64,000 nucleotides of DNA from Williamsia phyllosphaerae (GTDB taxonomy: Bacteria > Actinomycetota > Actinomycetes > Mycobacteriales > Mycobacteriaceae). Made by a program: the position numbers and the translations under genes. Under the pieces are notes generated by a model. The model saw only the letters and a program-made list of their open reading frames with translations, was not told the origin of the DNA and did no database searches. The DNA lies in NCBI RefSeq assembly GCF_014635305.1, contig NZ_BMCS01000002.1:744001-808000 (forward strand). Reading direction: 5' to 3'. Each line of letters opens with the position of its first letter. Position 1 is the stretch's first letter. Below, in pieces: positions 53,786-62,461 of the stretch.

Positions 53786-54664
53786 ATGACCTCGAGCACA
53801 GACACGACCTCATCCGCTGACGCCGCCCAGACCTTCCTCCTCGGTGGCGACCTGGAGATCAACCGTCTCGGATTCGGAACGATGCAACTCCCCGGCGAGG
53901 GCGTCTGGGGTGACCCGGACGACCGCTCGGGCGCTCTGCGCGTGATCAGCCGCGCCGCCGAACTGGGCGTCAACTTCTTCGACACCGCCGACAGTTACGG
54001 CCCGGACGTGGCCGAGAACCTGCTGTTCGAGGCCCTGCACCCGTACGCGGACGACATCGTCATCGCGACCAAAGCCGGTCTCACCCGTCAGGGCCCCGGC
54101 GAGTGGACACCGGTGGGTCGGCCCGCCTACCTGCGTCAGCAGGCCGAGTTGAGCCTGCGCAAGCTCGGAGTGGACCGCATCGACCTCTTCCAGCTGCACC
54201 GGATCGACCCCGATGTCGCCCTCGAAGACCAGGTCGGCGAGCTCAAGAAGCTGCAGGACGAGGGCAAGATCCGCCACATCGGCCTGAGCCAGGTGTCGGT
54301 CGATGAGGCGAAGGCCGCGCAGGAGATCGCGACGATCGCCTCGGTGCAGAACCTCTACAACCTCACCGACCGCTCGTCGGAGGACCTGCTCGACTGGGCC
54401 ACCGAGAACAACGTCGGGTTCATCCCGTGGTTCCCGCTGGCCACCGGCAAGTTGACCGGCGAGGGCAGCCCGCTGACCGAGCTGGCCAAACAGCACGAGG
54501 CGTCGCCGTCACAGCTCGCGCTGGCGTGGCTCCTCAAGCGCTCGCCCGTGATGCTGCCGATCCCGGGGACGTCGAGCGTCGAGCATCTCGAGGACAACCT
54601 CGCCGGCGCCACCGTCGAGCTGAGTGACGACGAGTTCGACGAGCTGTCGAAGGTCGGCGCCTGA
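53786..54664 (+). CDS. Aldo/keto reductase
   Basis: 292 residues from ATG 53786. The catalytic tetrad is visible: Asp and Tyr in FFDTADSYG (about 57-65), Lys in ATKAG, and His in FQLHRID. NADPH-binding is suggested by the ending IPGTSSVEHLEDNL. It is of the general NAD(P)H-dependent oxidoreductase type, substrate unknown. It ends in a strong bidirectional terminator. It is divergent from the ferritin-like gene. Confidence 0.92.
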   Translation: MTSSTDTTSSADAAQTFLLGGDLEINRLGFGTMQLPGEGVWGDPDDRSGALRVISRAAELGVNFFDTADSYGPDVAENLLFEALHPYADDIVIATKAGLTRQGPGEWTPVGRPAYLRQQAELSLRKLGVDRIDLFQLHRIDPDVALEDQVGELKKLQDEGKIRHIGLSQVSVDEAKAAQEIATIASVQNLYNLTDRSSEDLLDWATENNVGFIPWFPLATGKLTGEGSPLTELAKQHEASPSQLALAWLLKRSPVMLPIPGTSSVEHLEDNLAGATVELSDDEFDELSKVGA

Positions 54665-54680
54665 CAACCCTCCGAGACAC

Positions 54681-54717
54681 CACGACGCCCCGTCCGATCT
54701 CCGGACGGGGCGTTGTG
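54681..54717. terminator. Bidirectional terminator
   Basis: ACGCCCCGTCCG at 54685-54696 pairs with CGGACGGGGCGT at 54702-54713, and four more pairs (one G-U) extend it outward to 54681 and 54717, loop ATCTC. It lies between the convergent aldo/keto reductase and acetate-transporter-family genes. Confidence 0.85.
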
Positions 54718-54734
54718 CGTGAGGGTTTCAGTCA

Positions 54735-55388
54735 CTAGGAGACAAGTGGCTTGCCGAGAGGAAGCGGACGTCCGCCGGTCTCCTCCCAGAGCGCTGCCGC
54801 GTAGTAGTAGATGACGAAGGCGACGAACCCGAAGACGAACACGCCACCGGCCTGCGTCGCGAGCCGGCTGTCGGCCACCGTGCCGATCAGCAGCAGCGCC
54901 AGCGCGACGTCGACGACCGCCAGCAGCGCGGGATAGGTCCACGGCAGACGAACCAGCAGCACGGTCAGCAGCGTGATCGTCACCAGCCAGCTGCCCAGCC
55001 ACAGCGCCGTCGTCTCCTGTGCACCGGAGGACGGGATGCCGAACCAGTTGTGCGTCTGACCGATCGAGAGCACCGCGTAGCTGCCGTAGAAGCCGAAGAA
55101 CACCGCGTAGACGGTGGCGTTGACGTTCTGTCGCAGCGCCGCCGCCCAGATCGTCGCCAGCAGTAGGCCGACCGCCGTGGCGGACAGCAGGATCGGAACC
55201 GCGGCGGCACCGCTGTCGACGATCCCGGTGTTGGTGAAACCGAGTCCGAGTGCGCCCGCGATGATCAGCGGCAGCGCGATGAGACCCGGATTGCCCTCCG
55301 GGGCCGCCGCCTCGGCAACCGGGGTCACGTCGGTCGCGGCCAGAGGGGTCGCCGATACATCGGTGGGTCGGTCAGAGATCGCGGTCAT
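54735..55388 (-). CDS. GPR1/FUN34/YaaH-family (acetate uptake-like) membrane protein
   Basis: 217 residues from ATG 55388 with GAAAGG upstream; ATG 55394 is an alternative. Six hydrophobic segments begin at about residue 35. The NPGLIALPLIIAGALGLGFTNTG opening is a variant of the AceTr NPAPLGL signature, and FGFYGSYAVLSIG matches the conserved third-helix block. Members such as SatP take up acetate or succinate. The variant motif makes the substrate uncertain. It is divergent from the OhrR-like gene, whose palindrome lies in the shared spacer. Confidence 0.8.
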   Translation of the reverse strand: MTAISDRPTDVSATPLAATDVTPVAEAAAPEGNPGLIALPLIIAGALGLGFTNTGIVDSGAAAVPILLSATAVGLLLATIWAAALRQNVNATVYAVFFGFYGSYAVLSIGQTHNWFGIPSSGAQETTALWLGSWLVTITLLTVLLVRLPWTYPALLAVVDVALALLLIGTVADSRLATQAGGVFVFGFVAFVIYYYAAALWEETGGRPLPLGKPLVS

Positions 55389-55505
55389 GGGCACCTTTCG
55401 AGGGACATGTGGTCATCATGTCGACCCGCCGCCCGGCTCCCCAGGTTTGCGATCAGCGAGGTGCGAAGTGACCACCTCGGGACCGGTGGACCGAAACAGA
55501 TAATG

Positions 55506-55520
55506 CACGATTGAATCGTG
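55506..55520. promoter_or_regulatory. OhrR-type operator
   Basis: CACGATT-G-AATCGTG is a perfect 7-1-7 palindrome. A weaker ACGA-N6-TCGT follows at 55522-55535, overlapping the -10 (TACGAT, 55521-55526) and the start. Binding here would block the regulator's own promoter and could also reach the divergent transporter gene. Confidence 0.65.
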
Positions 55521-55526
55521 TACGAT
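55521..55526 (+). promoter_or_regulatory. -10 for leaderless OhrR-like transcript
   Basis: TACGAT ends seven bases before the GTG at 55534, so the mRNA would start at the initiation codon. Confidence 0.5.
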
Positions 55527-55533
55527 CTAATTC

Positions 55534-56016
55534 GTGACCTCTCCCCCGCTCGTATCCGCGTCCGATGACCTGCTCCAGCTCGACCGACAGGTCTGTTTCG
55601 CGCTCGCGGTGACCAACCGGACGGTGCTGACGATCTACCGGCCGCTGCTCGAGCCCCTCGGCCTCACCCACCCGCAGTACCTGGTGATGCTGGCCCTGTG
55701 GGAGGAGTCCCCCCGGTCGGTGCGTTCGATCGGCGACGTCCTGATGCTCGATTCGGCGACGCTGTCGCCACTGCTCAAACGGCTCGAGAAGGCCGACCTG
55801 ATCACTCGGACACGGTCGGCGTCCGACGAGCGGCAACTGGATCTACACCTCACAGCCACCGGGCGCGCTCTTCGCGAGCGCGCCCTGGACATCCCGCCTG
55901 CCGTGGTCGCGGCGCTCGACGTCTCTCTCGAGGACCTCGAGGAACTGCGTTCGGTCCTGTGGCGTATTAATCGCGCCGCCAGGGACGCGACGAACCCGAC
56001 GGAGGATGTCCGATGA
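55534..56016 (+). CDS. OhrR-like MarR regulator
   Basis: 160 residues from GTG 55534. The organic-hydroperoxide sensor pattern is present: LDRQVCFALAVTNRT, where the single Cys (about residue 21) corresponds to the redox Cys of OhrR, then LGLTHPQYLVMLALWEE, the recognition helix LDSATLSPLLKRLEKADLI and the wing with SDERQLDLHLT. The Tyr residues that usually activate the Cys are only partly kept. OhrR normally controls ohr; no ohr gene is in the window. It overlaps the DUF5313 gene by four bases. Confidence 0.85.
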   Translation: MTSPPLVSASDDLLQLDRQVCFALAVTNRTVLTIYRPLLEPLGLTHPQYLVMLALWEESPRSVRSIGDVLMLDSATLSPLLKRLEKADLITRTRSASDERQLDLHLTATGRALRERALDIPPAVVAALDVSLEDLEELRSVLWRINRAARDATNPTEDVR

Positions 56017-56495
56017 AGCGTCCGAGCATGATCCGGTGGATCGGGTATGCATTCGGTCGACAACTCCCCCGGGAACATCAGTCCTGGGTGCTGCGAGATC
56101 TGACCGGGCGCAACGCTTTCGGCCGTCACCTGTTCCGCGGAATGGTCCCGTTCCTCCCGATCTTCGTCGTGTTCATGCTCATCCCCGGACCCTGGTGGTT
56201 GCGCGCGGAGATGGTTGCCCTCGGGCTCAGCCTGGCGCTCATCTACTCGGCCGCGTACATGGGCCAGAACCGCCGCCACCGCCTCGAGAAGCACGGACTG
56301 GACCCCGATCTCCGGCCCGCGCGGCAACAGCAGGAGAAGGATCTCGACCGGAAGCGATATGAGGCCATCTACGGTCGCAGCCAGGTCGTCGGCACAGCTC
56401 AGCTCCCGCGTGACACCGGGGGTGCGATCAGTTCGCAGGAAACGCGACGGCAGGGTTCTGTGTACAGAAGCCACTCCGGCAAGCTCGAGCGCTGA
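56013..56495 (+). CDS. DUF5313-like membrane protein
   Basis: 160 residues from ATG 56013, which overlaps the regulator stop (ATGA), so they are translationally coupled. The opening IRWIGYAFGRQLPREHQSWVLRDLTGR, two hydrophobic segments at about 42-62 and 68-88 and the NRRHRLEKHG loop match the DUF5313 family of mycobacteria. The last 60 residues are polar. The role is unknown; coupling to an OhrR-like gene suggests a stress function. Confidence 0.7.
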   Translation: MKRPSMIRWIGYAFGRQLPREHQSWVLRDLTGRNAFGRHLFRGMVPFLPIFVVFMLIPGPWWLRAEMVALGLSLALIYSAAYMGQNRRHRLEKHGLDPDLRPARQQQEKDLDRKRYEAIYGRSQVVGTAQLPRDTGGAISSQETRRQGSVYRSHSGKLER

Positions 56496-56629
56496 TCCTC
56501 CGAGCGCCGCAGGAGGTGGCAGTGCGATCTGCCGACACCGGCTCATCGACAACGGCAGCGACGACGAGGTTTCGGCTCACCGCGCACCGACCACACCGGT
56601 GCCCTACTGGCGTCGATTACCGGTCCCCA

Positions 56630-57772
56630 TCAGGCGGGTTGCGCGGCGACCAGTCCCCATTCGCGGGCCAGCAACTCGTGCGACCGCTTCCGTGCCTCGA
56701 AATCGTGTGTGACGCTGGTGATCACCAGCTCGTCCGCTCCCGTCACCCGGGCCAGGGTGTCGAGACCGTCGGCGACCGTCGACGGGGTTCCCACGAACTG
56801 CGTCCGTATGCGATCGTCGACGACCGCCCGCTCGGCGTCGGTGAGAGCCGGCGTGGTCGCTGGATCCGGGTACGGCGGCGCGCCCTCACCCGAACGGATC
56901 CCGCAGACCCAGTGACCGAAGGTCGACGCCAGTTCGTATGCGGTCGAGTCGGTGTCGGCGGCAACGACATCCGCCGATACCACGACATACGGCTCGGTCA
57001 GATCCCGCGAGGGCACGAACGCCTCGCGGTACGCCTGCACCGCCTCCAGCGTCGTCGCGGGGCTGACGTGGTAGTTCGCCACGAACGGCAGACCACGGGC
57101 GCCGGCAACCTGAGCGCTCTGGCCCTTGCTGCTGCCGAAGATCCACACCTCCACCTCGGCGTTCTCGCCCGGCACCGCGGACAGCGGCACCCCGTCGGCG
57201 ACATAGGTGCCGTCGAGCAACGCGAGGATGTCGTCGACCGCCTCGGTGAAGTCCGGGACCTCGGCGCCGGCGATCTGCAACGCGGTGGCCGTGGCCGCCA
57301 ACTTGGGCGACGCCAGCAGACCGGCGAGTGAGAACGGTTTCGGGATCAGCAGGCCGTCGACCTCGTGTTCGGCGGCGGGCTCGGGCGGCGCACTCTTCCG
57401 TTCCGGCGCGCTTGTCGACGTGGCCTCTTTGCGTCTCTGACCTGATCGTCCGAGGCCCAGGTCGAGCCGACCGGGGTGCAGAGCGTCGATGGTGCCGAAG
57501 GCCTCCACCACCGAGGCCGGCGTGTGGTGCCCCAGTTGGACGGCGGCCGAACCGACGCGGATCGACGATGTCGCGGCTGCGACGAGGCCGATCAGTGTCA
57601 TGGTCGAGGAACTGGCAACCGCGGCGAAGTGGTGCTCGGCCAACCAGAACCGCCGGTAGCCGAGAGCCTCGCTGTGCTGGGCGAGTTCCACCGAACGACG
57701 CAACGCGGTGGCGGCATCCGATCCGGCGGTGACCGGTGAGAGGTCGAGAACGGAGAGCGGTATCGCGCTCAT
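56630..57772 (-). CDS. LLM-class flavin-dependent oxidoreductase
   Basis: 380 residues from ATG 57772. The luciferase-like fold is clear: SVLDLSPVTAG at the start, RFWLAEHHFAAVASSS (about 42-57), then ALHPGRLDLGLGRSGQ, and late VGTPSTVADGLDTL. This subgroup (MsnO8-like, with YRRFWLAEHH) is common in sulfur-starvation clusters. It needs a reduced flavin from a partner reductase. Its start overlaps the stop of a 51-codon frame. It is back to back with the plus-strand LLM run. Confidence 0.88.
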   Translation of the reverse strand: MSAIPLSVLDLSPVTAGSDAATALRRSVELAQHSEALGYRRFWLAEHHFAAVASSSTMTLIGLVAAATSSIRVGSAAVQLGHHTPASVVEAFGTIDALHPGRLDLGLGRSGQRRKEATSTSAPERKSAPPEPAAEHEVDGLLIPKPFSLAGLLASPKLAATATALQIAGAEVPDFTEAVDDILALLDGTYVADGVPLSAVPGENAEVEVWIFGSSKGQSAQVAGARGLPFVANYHVSPATTLEAVQAYREAFVPSRDLTEPYVVVSADVVAADTDSTAYELASTFGHWVCGIRSGEGAPPYPDPATTPALTDAERAVVDDRIRTQFVGTPSTVADGLDTLARVTGADELVITSVTHDFEARKRSHELLAREWGLVAAQPA

Positions 57773-57924
57773 CGGACGTACTCGCGAGCGGCGTGGTCTC
57801 CGAGTTCGGCGACCGGCCCGTTCGACGCCGACGTCCAGACCGTCGACGCGTCGGGGTTGAGGGCGGCTGCTCCGGACATGAGATCGACCGGGCGCAACGC
57901 GGCGATCCAGGTGGTCACAGACAT
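57769..57924 (-). CDS. Short open frame upstream of the LLM gene
   Basis: 51 codons from ATG 57924, ending in a TGA that overlaps the LLM ATG (ATGA-type coupling). It reads MSVTTWIAALRPVD at the start and VAELGDHAAREYVR at the end, with no Cys. The overlap favours real translation. No family is recognised; the frame could be a coupling leader or a small subunit. The usual ribosome-binding site is not seen. Confidence 0.45.
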   Translation of the reverse strand: MSVTTWIAALRPVDLMSGAAALNPDASTVWTSASNGPVAELGDHAAREYVR

Positions 57925-58080
57925 GGATCAAGTCAGCTACGTCAGGCTCTGACAGTCCAGGGTTGAACTCACCGTGATTCTCACGCCCGGTGACGGAATC
58001 GACCCGGGCGCCGGGTCGTTGGCCCGTGGAGTCCATTACTGCCCGGTCGGCTTTCACGACCGGACGAGGAGGTCATAGAA

Positions 58081-59262
58081 GTGCCCGAACCCATCCGTGT
58101 CGCCATCGCGCTCGAGGGTGCCGGCGCGCACCCCGCCGCCTGGCGCGAGGAGAGTGCCCGCCCCGACGAACTGCTCACCCCGCAGTATTGGACCGAGCAG
58201 ATCCGCCATGCCGAATCGGCCGGTGCCGACCTGGTGACCATCTCCGACTCGTTCAGTGTGCACCGGACGCTGCCGGACTGCCGGCGCACCGACCTGCTCG
58301 TCGGCCACCTCGACGCGACGCTCATCGCGGCACGGGTGGCGCCGGTGACGCAGTCCATCGGACTCATCCCGACCGCGACGGTGACCCACTCCGAACCGTT
58401 TCATCTGAGCAAGGCGATCGCGACCGTCGACCACGTGTCCCACGGTCGTGCCGGGATTCTGTTGCGGCCATCCGGTCGCACCGACGAGGCCGCACTCTTC
58501 GGACGTCGCGATGCGAGCGGGTTGTCGCCCGAGGACCACCGGGTGGAGGTCGCCGATTACGCCGAGGTGCTGCGTCGACTGTGGGACAGCTGGGAGGACG
58601 ACGCCGAGATCCGTGACGTCGCGACCGGTCGGTTCATCGACCGCGACAAGCTGCACTACATCGATTTCGAGGGCCGGTACTTCTCGGTGCGAGGACCATC
58701 CATCACGCCACGTCCCCCGCAGGGCCAACCGGTGGTGGCGGTGTCGGTCGAGAACGCCGACGATCATCGGCTCGCGGGTGAGTCGGCCGACGTGGTGTTC
58801 GTCGCAGGCCGGACCGCCGACGACGTCCGCACCACGGTCGACGGTGTCGAGGCGGCTCGATCGGCGGCCGGTCGGGACGGACGAGAACACGTCTTCGTCG
58901 ATCTGACCGTCTATCTCGGCGCGACCACCGAGGCCGCGACGGTTCGCAAGAATCGACTCGACAACCGTGCACCGGTCGATGTCACTGCGATCGGCAACCG
59001 TGACGACGCCGCGGTGTTCGTTGGCACCGCAACAGATCTCGCCGATCGGGTCACTGAACTGGTCGGCCCGGACACCGGGGCCACCGGCGTCCGGCTGCGG
59101 CCGGGCACCATCCCGGACGATCTCCACGCGGTGACCACCGATCTCATCCCGGAACTCGCTCGTCGAGGTCTCGCCGACCCCGCTCGCACCGCGTCGACGC
59201 TGCGCGGACGGCTCGGCCTCGACTCCCCCGTCAACCGCTATGCAACCGGAGGTGTTCGATGA
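58081..59262 (+). CDS. LLM-class flavin-dependent oxidoreductase
   Basis: 393 residues from GTG 58081, supported by GAGGAGG 13-19 bases upstream. It has the luciferase-like pattern: AIALEGAGAHPAAWRE, SAGADLVTISDSF, VDHVSHGRAGILLRPSG, and the FIDRDKLHYIDFEGRYFSVRGP block typical of the NtaA/SnaA/DszA relatives. The ending is short. It would act on an organosulfur or similar compound with FMNH2 from a separate reductase. It overlaps the next LLM gene by four bases, and the two are probably cotranscribed. Confidence 0.86.
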   Translation: MPEPIRVAIALEGAGAHPAAWREESARPDELLTPQYWTEQIRHAESAGADLVTISDSFSVHRTLPDCRRTDLLVGHLDATLIAARVAPVTQSIGLIPTATVTHSEPFHLSKAIATVDHVSHGRAGILLRPSGRTDEAALFGRRDASGLSPEDHRVEVADYAEVLRRLWDSWEDDAEIRDVATGRFIDRDKLHYIDFEGRYFSVRGPSITPRPPQGQPVVAVSVENADDHRLAGESADVVFVAGRTADDVRTTVDGVEAARSAAGRDGREHVFVDLTVYLGATTEAATVRKNRLDNRAPVDVTAIGNRDDAAVFVGTATDLADRVTELVGPDTGATGVRLRPGTIPDDLHAVTTDLIPELARRGLADPARTASTLRGRLGLDSPVNRYATGGVR

Positions 59263-60620
59263 CCGTCGATTCCACCCGCAAACAGGTCCACCTCGCCGCG
59301 CACTTCCCCGGCGTCAACAACACGACGGTGTGGAGTGACCCCGCGGCAGGCAGCCACATCGACTTCTCGTCGTTCCAACAGTTCGCGCAGACCGCCGAAC
59401 GCGCGAAGTTCGACTTCCTGTTCCTCGCCGAGGGACTGCGACTCCGTGAGCAGAACGGGCAGATCTACGACCTCGACGTGGTGGGACGACCCGACACGTT
59501 CGCCATCCTCGCCGCGATCGCCGCCGTGACCGATCACCTCGGACTGGCGGGGACCATCAACTCCACGTTCAACGAGCCCGTGGAGGTGGCCCGACAGTTC
59601 GCGTCGCTCGACCACCTCTCGGGCGGCCGCGCCGCGTGGAACGTCGTGACGTCGTGGGATGAGTTCACCGGCGAGAACTTCCGCCGCGGCGGCTACCTGG
59701 CCAAGGACGACCGCTACCTACGCGCCAAGGAGTTCCTCCAGGTCGCGGGCGAGCTCTGGGACTCGTGGCGCGACGACGACATCGTCGCCGACAAGGACAC
59801 CGGTCAGTTCCTCACGCGGCCCGACGCGGGCGAATTCGCCCACAGCGGCATCCAATTCGACATCGCCGGCCAGTTCTCGACCCCACGGGGGCCACAGGGA
59901 CGCCCGGTGATCTTCCAGGCCGGCGACTCCGAGGAGGGTCGGGAGTTCGCGGCGGCGCAGGCCGACGCGATCTTCTCCCGGCACTCCACGCTCACCGCCG
60001 GCCAGGAGTTCTACGCCGACGTCAAGGGCCGCCTCGCCGCCCACGGCCGACACCGCGACGACCTGCTCATCCTGCCCGCGGCGACCTTCGTCATCGGCGA
60101 CACCGATGCCGACGCAGCCGAACTGGCGCACGAGGTCCGACTGGCGCAGGTCAGCGGTCAGACCGCGATCAAGTTCCTCGAGCAGATGTGGAACCGCGAT
60201 CTCTCCGACCACGACCCGGACGGACCGCTGCCGAGCATCGACCCGATCCCGGGCGAGAACACCGTCGCCAAAGGGCGTGCGAGCGTCCGGATCCATCGTG
60301 ATCCTCGCGACGTGGCGGCCGAGTGGCGCGCTCTCGCGGAGGCCAAGGGGCTCTCGAGCCGAGAGCTGATCATCGAGGTCACCGGCCGGCAGTCGTTCGT
60401 CGGCTCACCACAGACGGTCGCCACCACGATCAACGAGTTCGTGCAGTCCGACGCGTCGGACGGGTTCATCCTGGTACCGCACATCACGCCGGGTGGTCTC
60501 GATCGTCTCGCCGACGAGGTCGTCCCGCTACTGCAGGAGGCGGGGGTGTACCGCGACGAGTACGAGGGCACCACGCTGCGTGACAATCTCGGGCTGAGCC
60601 GCGTCGCCCAGCTGCACTGA
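59259..60620 (+). CDS. NtaA/SnaA/DszA-family flavin monooxygenase
   Basis: 453 residues from ATG 59259, overlapping the previous stop (ATGA). The NtaA/DszA pattern is strong: VHLAAHFPGVNNTTVWSD at 9-26, FDFLFLAEGLRLRE, HLSGGRAAWNVVTSWDEFTGENFR and PVIFQAGDSEEGREFAA. Members cleave C-S or C-N bonds (DszA opens dibenzothiophene sulfone; NtaA oxidises nitrilotriacetate) using FMNH2. In this sulfur cluster a desulfurising role is likely, but dszB and dszC are absent. Confidence 0.88.
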   Translation: MTVDSTRKQVHLAAHFPGVNNTTVWSDPAAGSHIDFSSFQQFAQTAERAKFDFLFLAEGLRLREQNGQIYDLDVVGRPDTFAILAAIAAVTDHLGLAGTINSTFNEPVEVARQFASLDHLSGGRAAWNVVTSWDEFTGENFRRGGYLAKDDRYLRAKEFLQVAGELWDSWRDDDIVADKDTGQFLTRPDAGEFAHSGIQFDIAGQFSTPRGPQGRPVIFQAGDSEEGREFAAAQADAIFSRHSTLTAGQEFYADVKGRLAAHGRHRDDLLILPAATFVIGDTDADAAELAHEVRLAQVSGQTAIKFLEQMWNRDLSDHDPDGPLPSIDPIPGENTVAKGRASVRIHRDPRDVAAEWRALAEAKGLSSRELIIEVTGRQSFVGSPQTVATTINEFVQSDASDGFILVPHITPGGLDRLADEVVPLLQEAGVYRDEYEGTTLRDNLGLSRVAQLH

Positions 60621-60693
60621 GTAGGCGACGCCGCCGTCATATCATCGGCATGGTTGTTGACGAGGTTTACAACCACGGTGAGCGAAAAGCGCT

Positions 60694-60708
60694 GTCACCC
60701 ATGGTGAC
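60694..60708. promoter_or_regulatory. Palindrome before the sulfotransferase gene
   Basis: GTCACC-CAT-GGTGAC is a perfect 6-3-6 palindrome 24-38 bases upstream of the GTG at 60732. A second inverted repeat, TGGTTGT at 60651-60657 with ACAACCA at 60669-60675, lies further upstream. They could bind a sulfur-responsive regulator. TAATAT at 60720-60725 is a likely -10 with a leaderless start at 60732. Confidence 0.5.
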
Positions 60709-60731
60709 TGCCTACTGGTTAATATCTACCG

Positions 60732-61535
60732 GTGACAACGACCCGACGCGCCTACCTGGTGCTCGCGACACAACGCAGCGGCAGCACCCTGCTCGTGGAG
60801 TCCCTACGCGCAACGGGCATCGCCGGTGAGCCGCAGGAGTTCTTCCAATACCTGCCGCACAGCGGTCTGGCCCCGCAGCCGAGGGAGTGGTTCGCCGATG
60901 TGACCGACGAATCCATCCTTTCCCTGCTCGACCCACTCGATCCGGGTACGCCCCGGTCCGAGACAGGTGACGAGTGGGCCGAGCGCATCCGGCGCGAGGG
61001 ATCCACCGCGAACGGCGTGTGGGGCGGCAAGCTGATGTGGAACCAGACACCGCTGCTGCTGGCCAACGCGTCCGGGCTGCGCAACCGGTCTGGCGACGAC
61101 CTGCGCAGCGCCATCGACGACCTCCTGGGCCCCGACGTCGTCTTCGTGCACGTCTACCGCACCGATATCGCCGCGCAGGCCGTCTCGATGTGGCGGGCGG
61201 TGCAGACGCGGGTGTGGCGCGGCGCCGCGCCCGCCGAGATCGACGAGCGCGCGCAGTATCACGCGGGTGGCATCGCCCATCTGCACGCGATCCTGTCCGA
61301 GCAGGAGCGCAGCTGGCGCGCCTGGTTCGACACCGCCGGCGTCGAGCCCATCGAGATCGACTATCGGCACCTCGCCGAGGACACCACAGGTGAGGTCGGG
61401 CGCGTTCTGAGTGCTCTGGGACTCGACCCCGCGCTGGCCCCGCCACCGGCGCTGACCCGACAGGGCAACGCACGCTCGGTCGACTGGATCGAGCGATACC
61501 GCCGCGACGCGGCACGAGAAGGAGTGACGGTATGA
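60732..61535 (+). CDS. Stf0-type PAPS-dependent sulfotransferase
   Basis: 267 residues from GTG 60732, probably leaderless. The 5'-phosphosulfate-binding loop is [14 protein letters not shown] at 13-26, and the 3'-phosphate region follows at [23 protein letters not shown]. The length and motifs match Stf0, the trehalose 2-sulfotransferase of mycobacteria. It would transfer sulfate from PAPS to a sugar or glycolipid. It overlaps cysD by four bases, so the PAPS donor and its user are made together. Confidence 0.88.
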   Translation: MTTTRRAYLVLATQRSGSTLLVESLRATGIAGEPQEFFQYLPHSGLAPQPREWFADVTDESILSLLDPLDPGTPRSETGDEWAERIRREGSTANGVWGGKLMWNQTPLLLANASGLRNRSGDDLRSAIDDLLGPDVVFVHVYRTDIAAQAVSMWRAVQTRVWRGAAPAEIDERAQYHAGGIAHLHAILSEQERSWRAWFDTAGVEPIEIDYRHLAEDTTGEVGRVLSALGLDPALAPPPALTRQGNARSVDWIERYRRDAAREGVTV

Positions 61536-62461
61536 CGATCGACAGCGTGGTGGGCGACACCACCCACGTCGACGAACTCCGGGTGTTGGAGGCCGAATCG
61601 GTCCACATCATCCGCGAGGTCGTCGCCGAACTGGAGCGGCCGGTCCTGCTGTTCTCCGCAGGCAAGGACTCCATCGTCCTGCTCCGTCTGGCCGAGAAAG
61701 CCTTTCGGCCCTCCCCACTCCCCTTCCCCGTGCTCCACGTGGACACCGGCCACAACTTCCCGGAAGTCATCGAGTTCCGGGATCGTCGCCTCGCCGACGC
61801 CGGTCACACCCTCCTCGTGGCGTCGGTACAGGAGTCCATCGACTCCGGACGGGCACAGGAGATCGGTGGCCCCAACGCATCCCGCAACCGACTGCAGACG
61901 CGGACGCTGCTCGACGCCCTCGAGGCCGGTCGGTACGACGCCGCGTTCGGCGGCGCCCGGCGTGACGAGGAACGCGCCCGCGCCAAAGAACGCGTCCTGA
62001 GTTTTCGCGACGAGTTCGGCCAGTGGGACCCACGCGCTCAGCGCCCCGAGCCGTGGTCGCTGTACAACGGCCGCATCCGACGGGGCGAGCAGGTCCGGGT
62101 GTTCCCGCTGAGCAACTGGACCGAACTCGACATCTGGCGCTACATCGAACAGGAGGGTCTCGAACTCCCGCCGATCTACTTCGCGCACGAGCGCGAGGTG
62201 TTCGAACGCGACGGGATCCTGCTCGCCACATCGGAGTTCACCAGCCCCGCCGACTCCGAGAGCGCGGCCACCGAGTGGGTGCGGTACCGGACCGTGGGCG
62301 ATCTGACGATCACCGGCGCCGTGCGATCCCACGCCACCGACATCGCCGGGGTGATCGGGGAGATCTCCGCCGCGACGGTGTCCGAACGAGGCGAGACGCG
62401 TGCCGATGACCGGACCTCGGTGGCCGCGATGGAAGACCGCAAGCGCGAGGGATACTTCTGA
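61532..62461 (+). CDS. cysD: Sulfate adenylyltransferase small subunit CysD
   Basis: 309 residues from ATG 61532, overlapping the sulfotransferase stop. The PP-loop is [14 protein letters not shown] at about 43-56, and [15 protein letters not shown] and [16 protein letters not shown] are the standard CysD blocks. With CysN it makes APS from sulfate and ATP. The TGA of cysD shares a base with the ATG of cysN. Confidence 0.95.
   Translation: MTIDSVVGDTTHVDELRVLEAESVHIIREVVAELERPVLLFSAGKDSIVLLRLAEKAFRPSPLPFPVLHVDTGHNFPEVIEFRDRRLADAGHTLLVASVQESIDSGRAQEIGGPNASRNRLQTRTLLDALEAGRYDAAFGGARRDEERARAKERVLSFRDEFGQWDPRAQRPEPWSLYNGRIRRGEQVRVFPLSNWTELDIWRYIEQEGLELPPIYFAHEREVFERDGILLATSEFTSPADSESAATEWVRYRTVGDLTITGAVRSHATDIAGVIGEISAATVSERGETRADDRTSVAAMEDRKREGYF

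Noticed and set aside
57925..58080. A SAM-type riboswitch before the LLM genes
   Set aside because: The words GGTCAT and GTGCC near 58071-58084 resemble SAM-IV, but they overlap the ribosome-binding site and start codon, and the rest of the aptamer is missing.
59259..60620. A dibenzothiophene-desulfurisation (dsz) operon
   Set aside because: The gene is DszA-like, but no dszB or dszC is adjacent and the family covers many substrates.
58081..60620. Biosynthesis of a luminescent or antibiotic product by the LLM pair
   Set aside because: No biosynthetic partners are present; the sulfur genes next to them give a simpler explanation.
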